From NCBI GenBank assembly GCA_910579785.1, contig CAJTVJ010000010.1:1-57578 (forward strand): a stretch of DNA of 57,578 nt. The letters are read 5' to 3'. The notes below the pieces were generated by a model that saw nothing but the letters and a program-made list of their open reading frames with translations, had not been told where the DNA came from and did no database searches. The DNA comes from an uncultured Christensenella sp. (GTDB lineage Bacteria > Bacillota > Clostridia > Christensenellales > UBA3700). Shown here piece after piece: positions 38,936 through 48,302 of the stretch. Position 1 is the first letter of the stretch. Every line of letters begins with the position of its first letter. Made by a program: the position numbers and the translations under genes.

Positions 38936-41779
38936 ATGAAAAGGAATAAGGCGATAATATCTATATGCGTTATTCTTGTCTTCGCGATTGTCATGGCATT
39001 GGCTGCGGGCTGTCAAATTAAGGGTGACGACGGCACGCATCTTGACAATAACAAAGAAGGCAAATCAATCGTTCTCAACGGAGCTGACAGAGGTATCACT
39101 TTTGCAGTGACGGCGGGGGAGAACAGGAGCGACATCGAGTCTTTGATATCGGTCGTACACGTTGCGACGGGCGAAGTCCAAAATGTCGACATCGTAGCTA
39201 AGGGCAATGGCAGATACATAGTCTATCCGCCGACCGGACGTTACACAAAGGGCGAGATCTACAAGATCAATATCAAAGATCCTCTTTGCTTTGAAGAGCA
39301 GGACGTTAAGGTAAAAGAGATCGTCTTTACGGTTACGCAGGATTCCACCGAGAGCATCAAGTGCATCGACGGAGTTATACAGTTTGATAAGGGCAGAATC
39401 AGCGGACAGACCGATTATTTTGCTAAGAGAGAAAACAGTGAACAACAGGAGAAGTTCGGCACGTTCAACTTGCAGGCCAACGGCGCGGAAGTCAACGTAG
39501 GCGACGTTATTTTGGTAAACGACGACGCCAACAACTCCCAAGAGGCTTACAAGATAGAGAAATCTACTAAGATTGCAGAGGGTATGTTGAATATCGCATA
39601 CGTTAAGCCTCAAATGAACGAAGTATACACCGAGTTCAACGTATCCGATTCAAAGGGTACTGATTTCGGTGAAGTAGAGTTTATTTACGACGAGCTTGAA
39701 GAAGCGGTAGAAAACAGCGAATTGGCTCAGGCGGCTGTATCTTTCTTCGGCGCAAAGCCTACGTTCAACTTTGACGTAAAGAAAGTTGAGGACGTCATCA
39801 AAGTCAAAGTAGGTATGACGATACCGGGCGTAGTTGCTATCGACGATTTCAAGACCGACCTTGTTATCGAATTTGACTGCGCTATCAAAGTAGTTGCAGA
39901 CGTCAACGTAGATATGGACGGCAACGAAGTTGACGCAGGCGTAATCGCATACGTATACAATACGGTTGACACGACTGTAAAACTTCAATCGGGTTACGAC
40001 TATTCCGACGTCACCAACTTGACCGACGTCATTGAGAAGATGGCTCAGATGGAAGAGGCTGAGGCAGGAGTATCAGCTCCGATATTCACGTGGATAATTC
40101 CTATTGCCAACGGCGCGGTATCCGTAAGATATCAATGCGACTTGACCTTCTCATTCTCGTTTGCAGGTTCGTTCGGCGTTAAGATAAGTTCTGATTTCAA
40201 TTATATGATAGGCGCGACATATGACAAGGTTTCAGGTGTCGACACATTTGCGCAGGTGCTTGACAAAGATCCTGTCAAGAGCGTCGAGATAGACCTCTCG
40301 GGCAGCGCAAAGATGAAACTCGGTCTTGCCAACACCTTATCGCTCGACGTACTCGCAGGCGTATTGGGACTTGGCATAAGAGCTGAGGTTGGCAACTTCA
40401 ACGGACTTTACGGCTTCTTGAACTCGGGCAACTTGCTTGACGAGAACTCTACCGTATCTGCATCCTTATATTTCGAGGGCGGCTTCTATTACGACATCGA
40501 CTTGCTGCTTGCTATCTCTATCGGCAGAATTGCCAACATCAGCATCGGCGACATCAGCAAGGCTATCGACATCACACAGGGCGAGATAGTTCTTTACAAG
40601 GCAGGCAAAGAGAGCGTTATTACAGACATTGTCAGCAACAACACCATCGTTCTTTCGGCAGTAGAGACAAAACTCCCTGAGTACAACGCGTTTGGATACA
40701 ACTTGAAGAACAGAGGCGCAACTTATCCGACCACCGTTTCTTTGGACAGCGTCGAATACAGCGGCAGCGACCTTGCAATTTCCAACGGAGTAATCACCGT
40801 ATTGAATCCGGAAAGAAAGTTCAGCAAGCTTCTCACTCTTCAATACGATACGGGCTACGGTAAGATAATCGAAGTTAAGACGACCTTCAAGTATGACGGC
40901 ACCGTATATATGGATAAAGCTGATTTTGATTACAACAAGTCGAATGCGGCAACCAATAAGAACAATATCGAAATCAAGTTGTCGGGCACAATGATCAACG
41001 GCAGCGAAGAAGTGAGCGCAAATATTGACGGCGCAAGATACAATGCAGGCACAGTTACGATACCGTTTGAATCGGTAGCGGCTTTGGAGAACGGAACTCA
41101 CTCGGTTGAGATTAAGGTAAACGACGCTACTTGCTATGCAAGCATCAACGTAAGCGGCGTAGCTACGGTATCAAGTTATAGAAGAGGAAGCGAATACCTC
41201 GTATTCACAGCTGAGCAGATCGCTAACATGTCCAACGGCGAAGATTTTGCAGGCAAGACCTTTGTACTCCAAAACGACATTGACATGAAGGGCGCAGTTA
41301 TCAGCACTGTCGCGCTATTCAACGGCGTATTGAACGGCAACGGTTATACGATATCCAATTACACGGTTGAGGGCGAGCAGGACGGCAACGTAGCGTTCAT
41401 CGGCGTCAACACCGGCGTGATCAAGAACGTGATTTTTGAAGGCAGCGTAAACGCAACACTTGCAGTCAAGACGGGCAGAGACTATAAGGTAGCCGGCGTA
41501 GTGGCTGACAACAGAGGCACTGTCGAGAACGTAACGTTCAACGGAGCTGTCAACGTAGAGACTACGACGCTCAACGCTTTTGTAACCGTCAAAGTTATGG
41601 CGGCTGTGGCTGAGGGCGACGCAAGCGGCGTGACGGCAAATGCAAGTATCAAGGCAGTAGCTAAGTTTGATATTGCCAACCTCACGTTCTTCATCGACGG
41701 CAGCGTTGAAGAGGTTGAGACTTCTTGCACAAACGCAGCAGTCAAGGGCGGAGCTTTGGTCAAGTTTGTGACGCTGTAA
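38936..41779 (+). CDS. Large lipoprotein with C-terminal GLUG-like repeats
   Basis: 947 residues. The signal peptide ends MALAAGC, so the protein is lipid-anchored outside. The body is beta-rich and of unknown family, with a central part (about 300-530) of long strands. The C-terminal 200 residues contain YLVFTAEQIANMSNGEDFAG, KTFVLQNDIDMKG, FNGVLNGNGYTISNY and NTGVIKNVIFEG. These match the GLUG-type repeat region of bacterial surface proteins such as IgA-peptidase-like adhesins. ATG 38936 follows TGGAGGGAA. It has its own promoter and a strong terminator, so it is a single-gene unit. Function probably at the cell surface; ligand unknown. Confidence 0.8.
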   Translation: MKRNKAIISICVILVFAIVMALAAGCQIKGDDGTHLDNNKEGKSIVLNGADRGITFAVTAGENRSDIESLISVVHVATGEVQNVDIVAKGNGRYIVYPPTGRYTKGEIYKINIKDPLCFEEQDVKVKEIVFTVTQDSTESIKCIDGVIQFDKGRISGQTDYFAKRENSEQQEKFGTFNLQANGAEVNVGDVILVNDDANNSQEAYKIEKSTKIAEGMLNIAYVKPQMNEVYTEFNVSDSKGTDFGEVEFIYDELEEAVENSELAQAAVSFFGAKPTFNFDVKKVEDVIKVKVGMTIPGVVAIDDFKTDLVIEFDCAIKVVADVNVDMDGNEVDAGVIAYVYNTVDTTVKLQSGYDYSDVTNLTDVIEKMAQMEEAEAGVSAPIFTWIIPIANGAVSVRYQCDLTFSFSFAGSFGVKISSDFNYMIGATYDKVSGVDTFAQVLDKDPVKSVEIDLSGSAKMKLGLANTLSLDVLAGVLGLGIRAEVGNFNGLYGFLNSGNLLDENSTVSASLYFEGGFYYDIDLLLAISIGRIANISIGDISKAIDITQGEIVLYKAGKESVITDIVSNNTIVLSAVETKLPEYNAFGYNLKNRGATYPTTVSLDSVEYSGSDLAISNGVITVLNPERKFSKLLTLQYDTGYGKIIEVKTTFKYDGTVYMDKADFDYNKSNAATNKNNIEIKLSGTMINGSEEVSANIDGARYNAGTVTIPFESVAALENGTHSVEIKVNDATCYASINVSGVATVSSYRRGSEYLVFTAEQIANMSNGEDFAGKTFVLQNDIDMKGAVISTVALFNGVLNGNGYTISNYTVEGEQDGNVAFIGVNTGVIKNVIFEGSVNATLAVKTGRDYKVAGVVADNRGTVENVTFNGAVNVETTTLNAFVTVKVMAAVAEGDASGVTANASIKAVAKFDIANLTFFIDGSVEEVETSCTNAAVKGGALVKFVTL

Positions 41780-41797
41780 CAGCAAAATAAAAATCTC

Positions 41798-41820
41798 GGG
41801 AGACTTCGGTCTCCCTTTTT
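41798..41820 (+). terminator. Terminator with UUCG tetraloop
   Basis: GGGAGAC-TTCG-GTCTCCC followed by six T. Confidence 0.92.
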
Positions 41821-41832
41821 TATTGCAAAATA

Positions 41833-41861
41833 TTGATTTACGGCTGTGTTTATATTATAAT
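41833..41861 (+). promoter_or_regulatory. Promoter of the lipase-like gene
   Basis: TTGATT (41833-41838), 17-base spacer, TATAAT (41856-41861), about 20 bases before the ATG. Confidence 0.6.
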
Positions 41862-41883
41862 GTCTATATGTGGAGGGAGATAT

Positions 41884-43023
41884 ATGAAGATATCAAAAGG
41901 TAAGAGGTTGATTTTTTTGGTTTTGGCTGTCGCAGTTGTGTGCAGTATGGTATTTGCAACGTGCGCTTGCCAAAACAACGGTCCTGTGCCTATGGCGTTT
42001 GACGCCAAGAGTAAATACGGAATTTACTGGATAGGCGAGGACGGCGGCGATTACGTGAGAAGCAGCAAAGATATGGACGTCAAGTATTTTGACCCGTCCA
42101 AGCCGACTTTTGTATTCGCCCACGGATGGGAGCCTGATAAAGCTAATTCTACCGACGGCTTGTTTGAAGATTTTGTCACGCATAAGGAGACCGTCTCAAA
42201 GACGGGCACCGACGATATTAGAGATTATGCCGCGCAGTTGAAAGAGAAGGGATACAACGTCGCGCTGTTGAGTTGGTTTTCGTATGCCAGAGATTTGTCG
42301 CGGCTATTTAAAAGTATTTGGATAAGTTTTGAAGACGGATACGCTCTTTCGACTAGGTTTGCAATGGAGCTGGCTATCGTACTAGGCGAGGACTATAAGA
42401 GCGATGTCAAAATGGTGGGACACAGTTACGGCAGTCAGATGGCGCTTGCTACGACCTATCAGCTGATCGAATTTCAAAAGAGAGGAATGATAGTGAATGA
42501 CAATATTATACCCACGCGGCTGACTCTTGCCGACCCGTATTTCGGAGACAAAGCTCTTATCGCAGGTTGGGACAACCTGGCTAAAAAGAGCATTTCGCTC
42601 ATTGGAGAGAAGCTTAAAGCCAGAACTCCTGCCAAGCTCTTTGCCGACGTCCTCGAAAGTGTTGTTGACAAAAAAGACGTTGCCGCAGATATGTATTTCG
42701 GTATGAGCATGGCGTCTACAATGTACTACAAATACGACGGAAGCGACGCCAACTTTGAGAAGCTGTCAGCTAACTGTGCGATAGTCAACTGCAAAGGACT
42801 GAGAGATAAGTACGGAGATACTAATATTCACAACGTTGTCAGAGATTGGACTCTGCTGAGCATAGTCGACGACGTTACTTTTGCCGACGCGCCGTCGGGA
42901 GCGGCAAGCGACGTGCAGATAAAGGCTATGAGAGGCAAGTGCTACAACCAAACGTACAAGGGATTTGATTTGGCACAAGACAACGTCGTGCTTGCGGATA
43001 GAATGACAGGAGAATTTCTTTAA
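41884..43023 (+). CDS. Secreted lipase-like alpha/beta hydrolase
   Basis: A 379-residue protein with an N-terminal signal (RLIFLVLAVAVVCSMVFATC), followed by an imperfect lipobox, so it may be a lipoprotein or simply secreted. FVFAHGWEPDKAN gives the oxyanion hole, and MVGHSYGSQMAL carries the nucleophile Ser in GxSxG. ADPYFGD and a late His (IHNVVRDW) are candidates for the Asp and His. The arrangement is that of lipases/esterases. Substrate unknown. ATG 41884 follows GGAGGGAG; the earlier frame from 41833 overlaps the promoter. Confidence 0.8.
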   Translation: MKISKGKRLIFLVLAVAVVCSMVFATCACQNNGPVPMAFDAKSKYGIYWIGEDGGDYVRSSKDMDVKYFDPSKPTFVFAHGWEPDKANSTDGLFEDFVTHKETVSKTGTDDIRDYAAQLKEKGYNVALLSWFSYARDLSRLFKSIWISFEDGYALSTRFAMELAIVLGEDYKSDVKMVGHSYGSQMALATTYQLIEFQKRGMIVNDNIIPTRLTLADPYFGDKALIAGWDNLAKKSISLIGEKLKARTPAKLFADVLESVVDKKDVAADMYFGMSMASTMYYKYDGSDANFEKLSANCAIVNCKGLRDKYGDTNIHNVVRDWTLLSIVDDVTFADAPSGAASDVQIKAMRGKCYNQTYKGFDLAQDNVVLADRMTGEFL

Positions 43024-43081
43024 TTCGTATTTAGATAAATATCAAGGGGAGTCGTATAATAGCGGCTCTTTCTTTATAGAA

Positions 43082-43116
43082 ATGAATATTATACATAAAA
43101 TTGCATAAATATTCAA
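43082..43116. promoter_or_regulatory. ARG-box-like sites upstream of argG
   Basis: TTGCATAAATATTCAA (43101-43116) fits the ArgR consensus TGnATwwwwATnCA exactly. ATGAATATTATACATAAA (from 43082) is a second, imperfect site at the usual close spacing. More half-sites (ATATTCAAT, TGAATATTTAT) follow up to about 43195. ArgR would repress the arginine cluster when arginine is abundant; no argR gene is in the window. Confidence 0.6.
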
Positions 43117-43205
43117 CATTATCGTATATTTATACGCAAATATTCAATCAAACACGAATATAATGAAAAAAATACAAAAAATTGTGAATATTTATAAAAA
43201 ATCGC

Positions 43206-43234
43206 TTGCCAAACTTGTTTTGGTGGTATATCAT
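43206..43234 (+). promoter_or_regulatory. argG promoter
   Basis: TTGCCA (43206-43211), 17-base spacer, TATCAT (43229-43234). The leader is about 33 bases with AAAGGAGAT. Confidence 0.6.
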
Positions 43235-43272
43235 AAGTATATAAAAAGTTTATCTTTAAAGGAGATATTGAA

Positions 43273-44490
43273 ATGAGTGATATAAAAAAGGTCGTATTGG
43301 CATATTCCGGCGGATTGGACACGTCGATAATTATACCGTGGCTTAAAGAGAACTATAATAATTGCGAAGTCATCGCAGTCAGCGGCGACGTCGGTCAGGG
43401 AACAGAACTTGACGGACTTGAAGAAAAGGCTATCAAGACGGGTGCAAGCAAGCTCTATATCGAAGATTTGACTGACGAGTTTGTCGACGATTACGTATTT
43501 CCTACCGTCAAGGCAGGAGCGATATACGAGAATAAGTATATGCTCGGCACGTCGTTTGCACGTCCTGTAATAGCTAAGCGTATCGTAGAGATTGCTTTAA
43601 AAGAAGGCGCGGACGCTATCTGTCACGGATGTACAGGCAAGGGCAACGATCAGGTGAGATTTGAACTTGCTATCAAGGCGTTTGCTCCCAATATGAAGAT
43701 AATCGCTCCTTGGAGAATATGGGATATCAAGTCGAGAGACGAGGAGATTGACTATGCGGAGGCTCACAACATACCTCTCAAAATCAACAGGGAGACCAAT
43801 TACAGCAAGGATAAGAACATTTGGCACTTATCGCACGAAGGTCTTGACCTTGAAGATCCGGCAAACGAGCCAATGTATGACAAGATTTTGGAGATGGGCG
43901 TAACTCCCGAGAAAGCTCCCGACAAGCCGACTTACGTCACGATAAGTTTTGACAAAGGCGTACCTGTCGCAGTAGACGGCAAGAAGATGAAGGGCAGCGA
44001 TATTGTGCGCAAGCTCAACGAGCTTGGCGGAGCCAACGGCATAGGTCTTGCCGATATCGTCGAGAACAGACTTGTGGGTATGAAGAGCAGGGGCGTATAC
44101 GAGACGCCGGGCGGAGCAATCTTATATCACGCGCACGAGGTGTTGGAGACGCTTTGCCTTGACAAGGAGACTGCGCATTACAAACAGCAAGTGGCTATTA
44201 AATTTGCCGACTTGGTATACAACGGTCAGTGGTTTACTCCTTTGAGAGAGGCTTTGAGCGCATTCGTAGACAGCACTCAGCAGACGGTCACAGGCGACGT
44301 CAAGCTCAAACTTTATAAGGGCAACATCACCAACGCCGGCGTGACAAGTCCGTATTCGCTGTATGACGAAGACATCGCTACTTTTGCAGAGGACGACGTA
44401 TATGACCAAATGGATTCGCAGGGCTTTATCAACCTGTTCGGTCTGCCGATAAAGGTCAAAGCAATGATGGACGCAAAGCGCAAGAAGTAA
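43273..44490 (+). CDS. argG: Argininosuccinate synthase
   Basis: A 405-residue enzyme that joins citrulline and aspartate with ATP. VLAYSGGLDTSI is the PP-loop ATP site. Further family blocks are GCTGKGNDQVRFEL, APWRIWDIKSRDEEIDYA, NIWHLSHEGLDLEDP and the C-terminal SPYSLYDEDIATF. First gene of the arginine cluster; ARG-box-like sites lie upstream. ATG 43273 follows AAAGGAGA. Confidence 0.97.
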   Translation: MSDIKKVVLAYSGGLDTSIIIPWLKENYNNCEVIAVSGDVGQGTELDGLEEKAIKTGASKLYIEDLTDEFVDDYVFPTVKAGAIYENKYMLGTSFARPVIAKRIVEIALKEGADAICHGCTGKGNDQVRFELAIKAFAPNMKIIAPWRIWDIKSRDEEIDYAEAHNIPLKINRETNYSKDKNIWHLSHEGLDLEDPANEPMYDKILEMGVTPEKAPDKPTYVTISFDKGVPVAVDGKKMKGSDIVRKLNELGGANGIGLADIVENRLVGMKSRGVYETPGGAILYHAHEVLETLCLDKETAHYKQQVAIKFADLVYNGQWFTPLREALSAFVDSTQQTVTGDVKLKLYKGNITNAGVTSPYSLYDEDIATFAEDDVYDQMDSQGFINLFGLPIKVKAMMDAKRKK

Positions 44491-44520
44491 AATAAAGGAC
44501 AGAATATAGAAATTTTGCAA

Positions 44521-44554
44521 ATAAAGATAGCCACCGCGCAGGTGCTATCTTTAT
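44521..44554 (+). terminator. 14-bp hairpin between argG and argH
   Basis: ATAAAGATAGC(C)ACC pairs with GGTGCTATCTTTAT with one bulge. There is no T run after it, so it is more likely an mRNA-stability or attenuation element than a terminator. Confidence 0.45.
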
Positions 44555-44591
44555 GGCGTAAAAAGAGAAAGTCAAAAAAAGGGATAGATTT

Positions 44592-45983
44592 ATGGCAAAA
44601 ATGTGGCAAGGCAGATTCAAAAAGGAATTGGACGAAAAGGTCAACGATTTTAATTCGTCTATATCTTTTGACAGCCGTATGTACGAGCACGATATCCAAG
44701 GCAGCATAGTCCACGTGAATATGTTGGGAAAGCAGGGAATAATCGACGAAAAAGACAGCAAGGTCATTGCCAAAGAGCTTGCAAATATATACGACGATTT
44801 GGCAAGCGGCGAGTTGCAGTTTGATATGAGCGCCGAAGATATCCATATGTTTGTCGAGCAGGTGCTCACCCAAAGGCTTGGCGATCTTGGCAAAAAACTG
44901 CATACCGCAAGAAGCCGCAACGACCAAGTCGCGCTCGACCTTAGGATGTATCTGCGCAGCGAGATAGATAATATATTGGGACTTATCAAAAAGCTTATAA
45001 GGGTGCTTGTCGCAAAGGCGGAGGAAAATCTGCATACAGTTATGCCGGGTTATACGCATTTGCAGAGGGCTCAACCCATCACGTTTGCCCACCACCTTAT
45101 GGCGTACGTCGAGATGTTTAAGAGAGATATGATAAGGCTCTTCAACTGTTTTGATACCATGAACGAGTGTCCTCTCGGGTCGGGAGCTTTGGCGACGACG
45201 ACTTATCCTATCGACAGAGAGTTTACGGCGGAGTATCTGGGATTTAACGGACCAATGCAAAACTCGCTTGACGGAGTGAGCGACAGAGACTACTGCATTG
45301 AACTTGCAGGGGCGATAGCTACCTGTATGATGCACATGTCTAGACTGTCTGAGGAGATAGTGCTTTGGAGCAGTTGGGAGTTCAAGTTTATTGAACTCGA
45401 CGACGCATATTCGACGGGGTCAAGCATAATGCCGCAAAAGAAAAATCCCGACATTTGCGAACTTATAAGGGGCAAGACGGGAAGATGTATAGGCAATCTT
45501 ACGACGCTTTTGACGATGATGAAAGGACTTCCGCTTGCATACAACAAGGATATGCAGGAAGATAAAGAGGCGATATTCGACAGCGTTGACACAATCAAGC
45601 TGTGTCTGTCGACGCTTGCGCCCATGCTTGATACTATGACTGTGAATTGCGAGAATATGGCAAACGCAGGCAAGAGAGGCTTTATCAATGCGACGGATTG
45701 CGCTGACTATCTCGTCAAGAAGGGGCTTGCATTCAGAGACGCATATAAAATTACAGGCACGTTGGTGTCGACTTGCATAGACAAAGGTCTTACGCTTGAC
45801 AATTTGCCGATTGAGGAGTATAAGAAGCTGTGCGACAAATTCGACAGCGGCGTATACGACGCGATTTCGCTTTCGACTTGCGTCAACGGTCGCGGCGTCA
45901 CAGGCGGACCTGCGCCCGACGCTGTCGCGAAACATATACAAAAAATAAAAGATACGGTGCTTAAAGAAGATGAAGAAGATTAA
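44592..45983 (+). CDS. argH: Argininosuccinate lyase
   Basis: A 463-residue enzyme of the fumarase/aspartase superfamily that splits argininosuccinate into arginine and fumarate. The N-terminal MWQGRF, TARSRNDQVALDLR, PGYTHLQRAQPITFAHH (catalytic His), and the signature GSSIMPQKKNPD with the catalytic Ser are all present. ATG 44592 follows AGGGATAG. Its last 14 bases overlap argC. Confidence 0.97.
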   Translation: MAKMWQGRFKKELDEKVNDFNSSISFDSRMYEHDIQGSIVHVNMLGKQGIIDEKDSKVIAKELANIYDDLASGELQFDMSAEDIHMFVEQVLTQRLGDLGKKLHTARSRNDQVALDLRMYLRSEIDNILGLIKKLIRVLVAKAEENLHTVMPGYTHLQRAQPITFAHHLMAYVEMFKRDMIRLFNCFDTMNECPLGSGALATTTYPIDREFTAEYLGFNGPMQNSLDGVSDRDYCIELAGAIATCMMHMSRLSEEIVLWSSWEFKFIELDDAYSTGSSIMPQKKNPDICELIRGKTGRCIGNLTTLLTMMKGLPLAYNKDMQEDKEAIFDSVDTIKLCLSTLAPMLDTMTVNCENMANAGKRGFINATDCADYLVKKGLAFRDAYKITGTLVSTCIDKGLTLDNLPIEEYKKLCDKFDSGVYDAISLSTCVNGRGVTGGPAPDAVAKHIQKIKDTVLKEDEED

Positions 45984-47001
45984 GGTAGGAATTATAGGTG
46001 CGACGGGATATGCCGGAGTGGAGCTGGTGAGATTGCTTGCATTGCATCCGCAGGCGCAGATAGTAGCGCTTTCGTCAGTCAGCTATGAGGGCAAGAGGAT
46101 AAGCGACGTCTATCCCAACCTCAAAGATATATGCGACGACGTGTTGGAAAACGAGGATATTATTGACAGATGCGACGTCATATTTACGTCGTTGCCTCAC
46201 GGTCTCAGTGAAAAATTTGCAGGCAAGTGCTTGGACAAGGGCGTGAAGATGATAGACCTCGGCGCGGATTTTCGTCTTGACAGCGCGGAGGAATACGCCA
46301 AGTGGTATAACAAGCAGTATGAGGACGAAAAGCTGCATACGCAATCTGTGTATTGCATACCCGAACTCCACAGGGCGGCATATAAAAATCAGCCTATCAT
46401 AGGCAATCCCGGGTGCTATCCCACGTCTATCGCGCTGGGACTTGCTCCTGCGATAAAGTATGCGGTGGACAATACGGTGGTGATAGACTCGAAATCGGGC
46501 GTTACGGGAGCTGGCAGAGGACTTGCGGACAACACGCATTACCCCAACTGCAACGAGGCTTTTTCGCCGTATAAGGTCGCAAGCCACAGACATACGCCGG
46601 AGATAGAGCAGACGTTGTCAAAGCTTGCAGGCAAGAAGGTCAACGTGACGTTTGTACCGCATTTGCTGCCAGTTAACAGAGGTATCGTATCGACGATATA
46701 TTTCAACGTAAAAGAGGCTATGACAGCCAAGCAGCTGCATGAAATATACAGCGAATTTTATAAGAGAGAGAAGTTTGTCAGAGTGCTTGCTTCGGGCGAA
46801 GTAGCCAACTTGCGCAACGTCAAGTATTCAAATTATTGCGACATATCCGTGCATTATGACGAGCATACTCAAAGAGTTGTGATAGTGTCCACGATAGACA
46901 ATATGGTCAAGGGCGCGGCAGGACAGGCAATACAGAATATGAATATAATGTTCGGACTTGAAGAAAAATGCGGATTGGAATATATTCCGCCGGCATTCTG
47001 A
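45970..47001 (+). CDS. argC: N-acetyl-gamma-glutamyl-phosphate reductase
   Basis: A 343-residue NADPH-dependent enzyme, third step of arginine synthesis. VGIIGATGYAGVELVRLL is the nucleotide-binding turn, LGADFRL and GNPGCYPTS hold the catalytic Cys, and HRHTPEIEQ contains the active-site His. GNxG-type C-terminal blocks (GAAGQAIQNMN) are normal. It starts inside the end of argH (14-base overlap). Confidence 0.96.
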   Translation: MKKIKVGIIGATGYAGVELVRLLALHPQAQIVALSSVSYEGKRISDVYPNLKDICDDVLENEDIIDRCDVIFTSLPHGLSEKFAGKCLDKGVKMIDLGADFRLDSAEEYAKWYNKQYEDEKLHTQSVYCIPELHRAAYKNQPIIGNPGCYPTSIALGLAPAIKYAVDNTVVIDSKSGVTGAGRGLADNTHYPNCNEAFSPYKVASHRHTPEIEQTLSKLAGKKVNVTFVPHLLPVNRGIVSTIYFNVKEAMTAKQLHEIYSEFYKREKFVRVLASGEVANLRNVKYSNYCDISVHYDEHTQRVVIVSTIDNMVKGAAGQAIQNMNIMFGLEEKCGLEYIPPAF

Positions 47002-47015
47002 TAAAAGAGGTGAAT

Positions 47016-48230
47016 ATGAAAAAAATCAAAGGCGGAGTGTGCGCTCCCAAAGGATTTAAAGCCAACGGCGTACATTGCGGAATTAGGAAGAATAAAAACA
47101 AGTTGGATCTCGCGCTTATCACTTGCGACGTCAAGTGCAAGGCGGCAGGCGTATATACCAAGAATAAGGTCAAGGGCGCGCCGCTGACGGTGACGAAAGC
47201 CAATATCGCAGACGGAACGGCGCAGGCTGTGATATGCAACAGCGGTAATGCCAACACTTGCAATGCCGACGGCATAGAAAAAGCCAAGATGATGTGCGAT
47301 ATGGTGCAAAAGCATACGTCTATTTCGGCAAGCGACGTCATAGTCGCGTCCACGGGCGTAATAGGCGAAGTGCTGAATATGCAACCTATTGCCGAGGGTA
47401 TGCCTTCCCTTGTTGAGGGGCTGTCGGATAAGGGCAGCGAGTATGCGGCAAAGGCGATAATGACGACTGACAGAGTTATGAAAGAGATTGCGTACAGCTT
47501 TGAGATAGACGGCAGGGAATGCCGTATCGGCGGTATCGCAAAGGGCAGCGGTATGATAAATCCAAATATGGCAACGCTGCTTTGTTTTGTCACGACTGAC
47601 GTCAATATATCTAGCGAAATGCTCTCTTGCGCGCTTAGCAAGACCGTCAAAGAGACTTTGAATATGGTGTGTATCGACGGAGATACGTCCACCAACGATA
47701 TGTTGAGCATAATGTCGTCGGGCTTGGCAGGTAATAAAGAGATTGAGGGCAAAGGCAAGGAATACAATGAATTTAGCAAGTGTCTTAAAAAGGCGCTGAC
47801 GCATCTTGCAAGAGAGATAGCAAAGGACGGCGAGGGCGCGACAAAGCTTTTGGAGTGCAAAGTAGTCAAAGCAAAGAATGCCAAGTGCGCCAAATCCATT
47901 GCGCAGTCCGTCATATCCTCTTCGCTTGTAAAGGCGGCTATGTTTGCGGCAGACGCGAATTGGGGCAGGATACTTTGCGCGATAGGCTATACTGACGAGA
48001 AGTTTGACGTCGACAAGATAGATGTAGACCTCAAATCAACGGCAGGTATGATACGCGTATGCGAAAACGGGTCGGGCATTCCATTCGACGAGGACGTGGC
48101 AAGCAAGATACTGTCGCAGGACGAAGTCACCATAATAGTAACTTGCAACGACGGCGGAGCCAAGGCTACTGCGTGGGGATGCGATTTGACTTACGAGTAC
48201 GTCAAGATAAACGCAGATTACAGGACTTGA
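47016..48230 (+). CDS. argJ: Bifunctional ornithine acetyltransferase / N-acetylglutamate synthase
   Basis: A 404-residue self-cleaving enzyme that recycles the acetyl group from acetylornithine to glutamate, so no argA or argE is needed. GGVCAPKGFKANGVHCGIR at the N-terminus, AVICNSGNANTCNADGI, and the cleavage site KGSGMINPNMATLLCF, where Thr after Ala becomes the nucleophile of the beta chain. ANWGRILCAIGY and the C-terminal block are normal. ATG 47016 follows AGAGGTG, 12 bases after the argC stop. Confidence 0.96.
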   Translation: MKKIKGGVCAPKGFKANGVHCGIRKNKNKLDLALITCDVKCKAAGVYTKNKVKGAPLTVTKANIADGTAQAVICNSGNANTCNADGIEKAKMMCDMVQKHTSISASDVIVASTGVIGEVLNMQPIAEGMPSLVEGLSDKGSEYAAKAIMTTDRVMKEIAYSFEIDGRECRIGGIAKGSGMINPNMATLLCFVTTDVNISSEMLSCALSKTVKETLNMVCIDGDTSTNDMLSIMSSGLAGNKEIEGKGKEYNEFSKCLKKALTHLAREIAKDGEGATKLLECKVVKAKNAKCAKSIAQSVISSSLVKAAMFAADANWGRILCAIGYTDEKFDVDKIDVDLKSTAGMIRVCENGSGIPFDEDVASKILSQDEVTIIVTCNDGGAKATAWGCDLTYEYVKINADYRT

Positions 48231-48302
48231 TAAATTGCGCACAGGCGGTATGCCGTAACATACTGCGCAGTTGATAAAATACATAGTTACAGGAGTAAGA
48301 AT

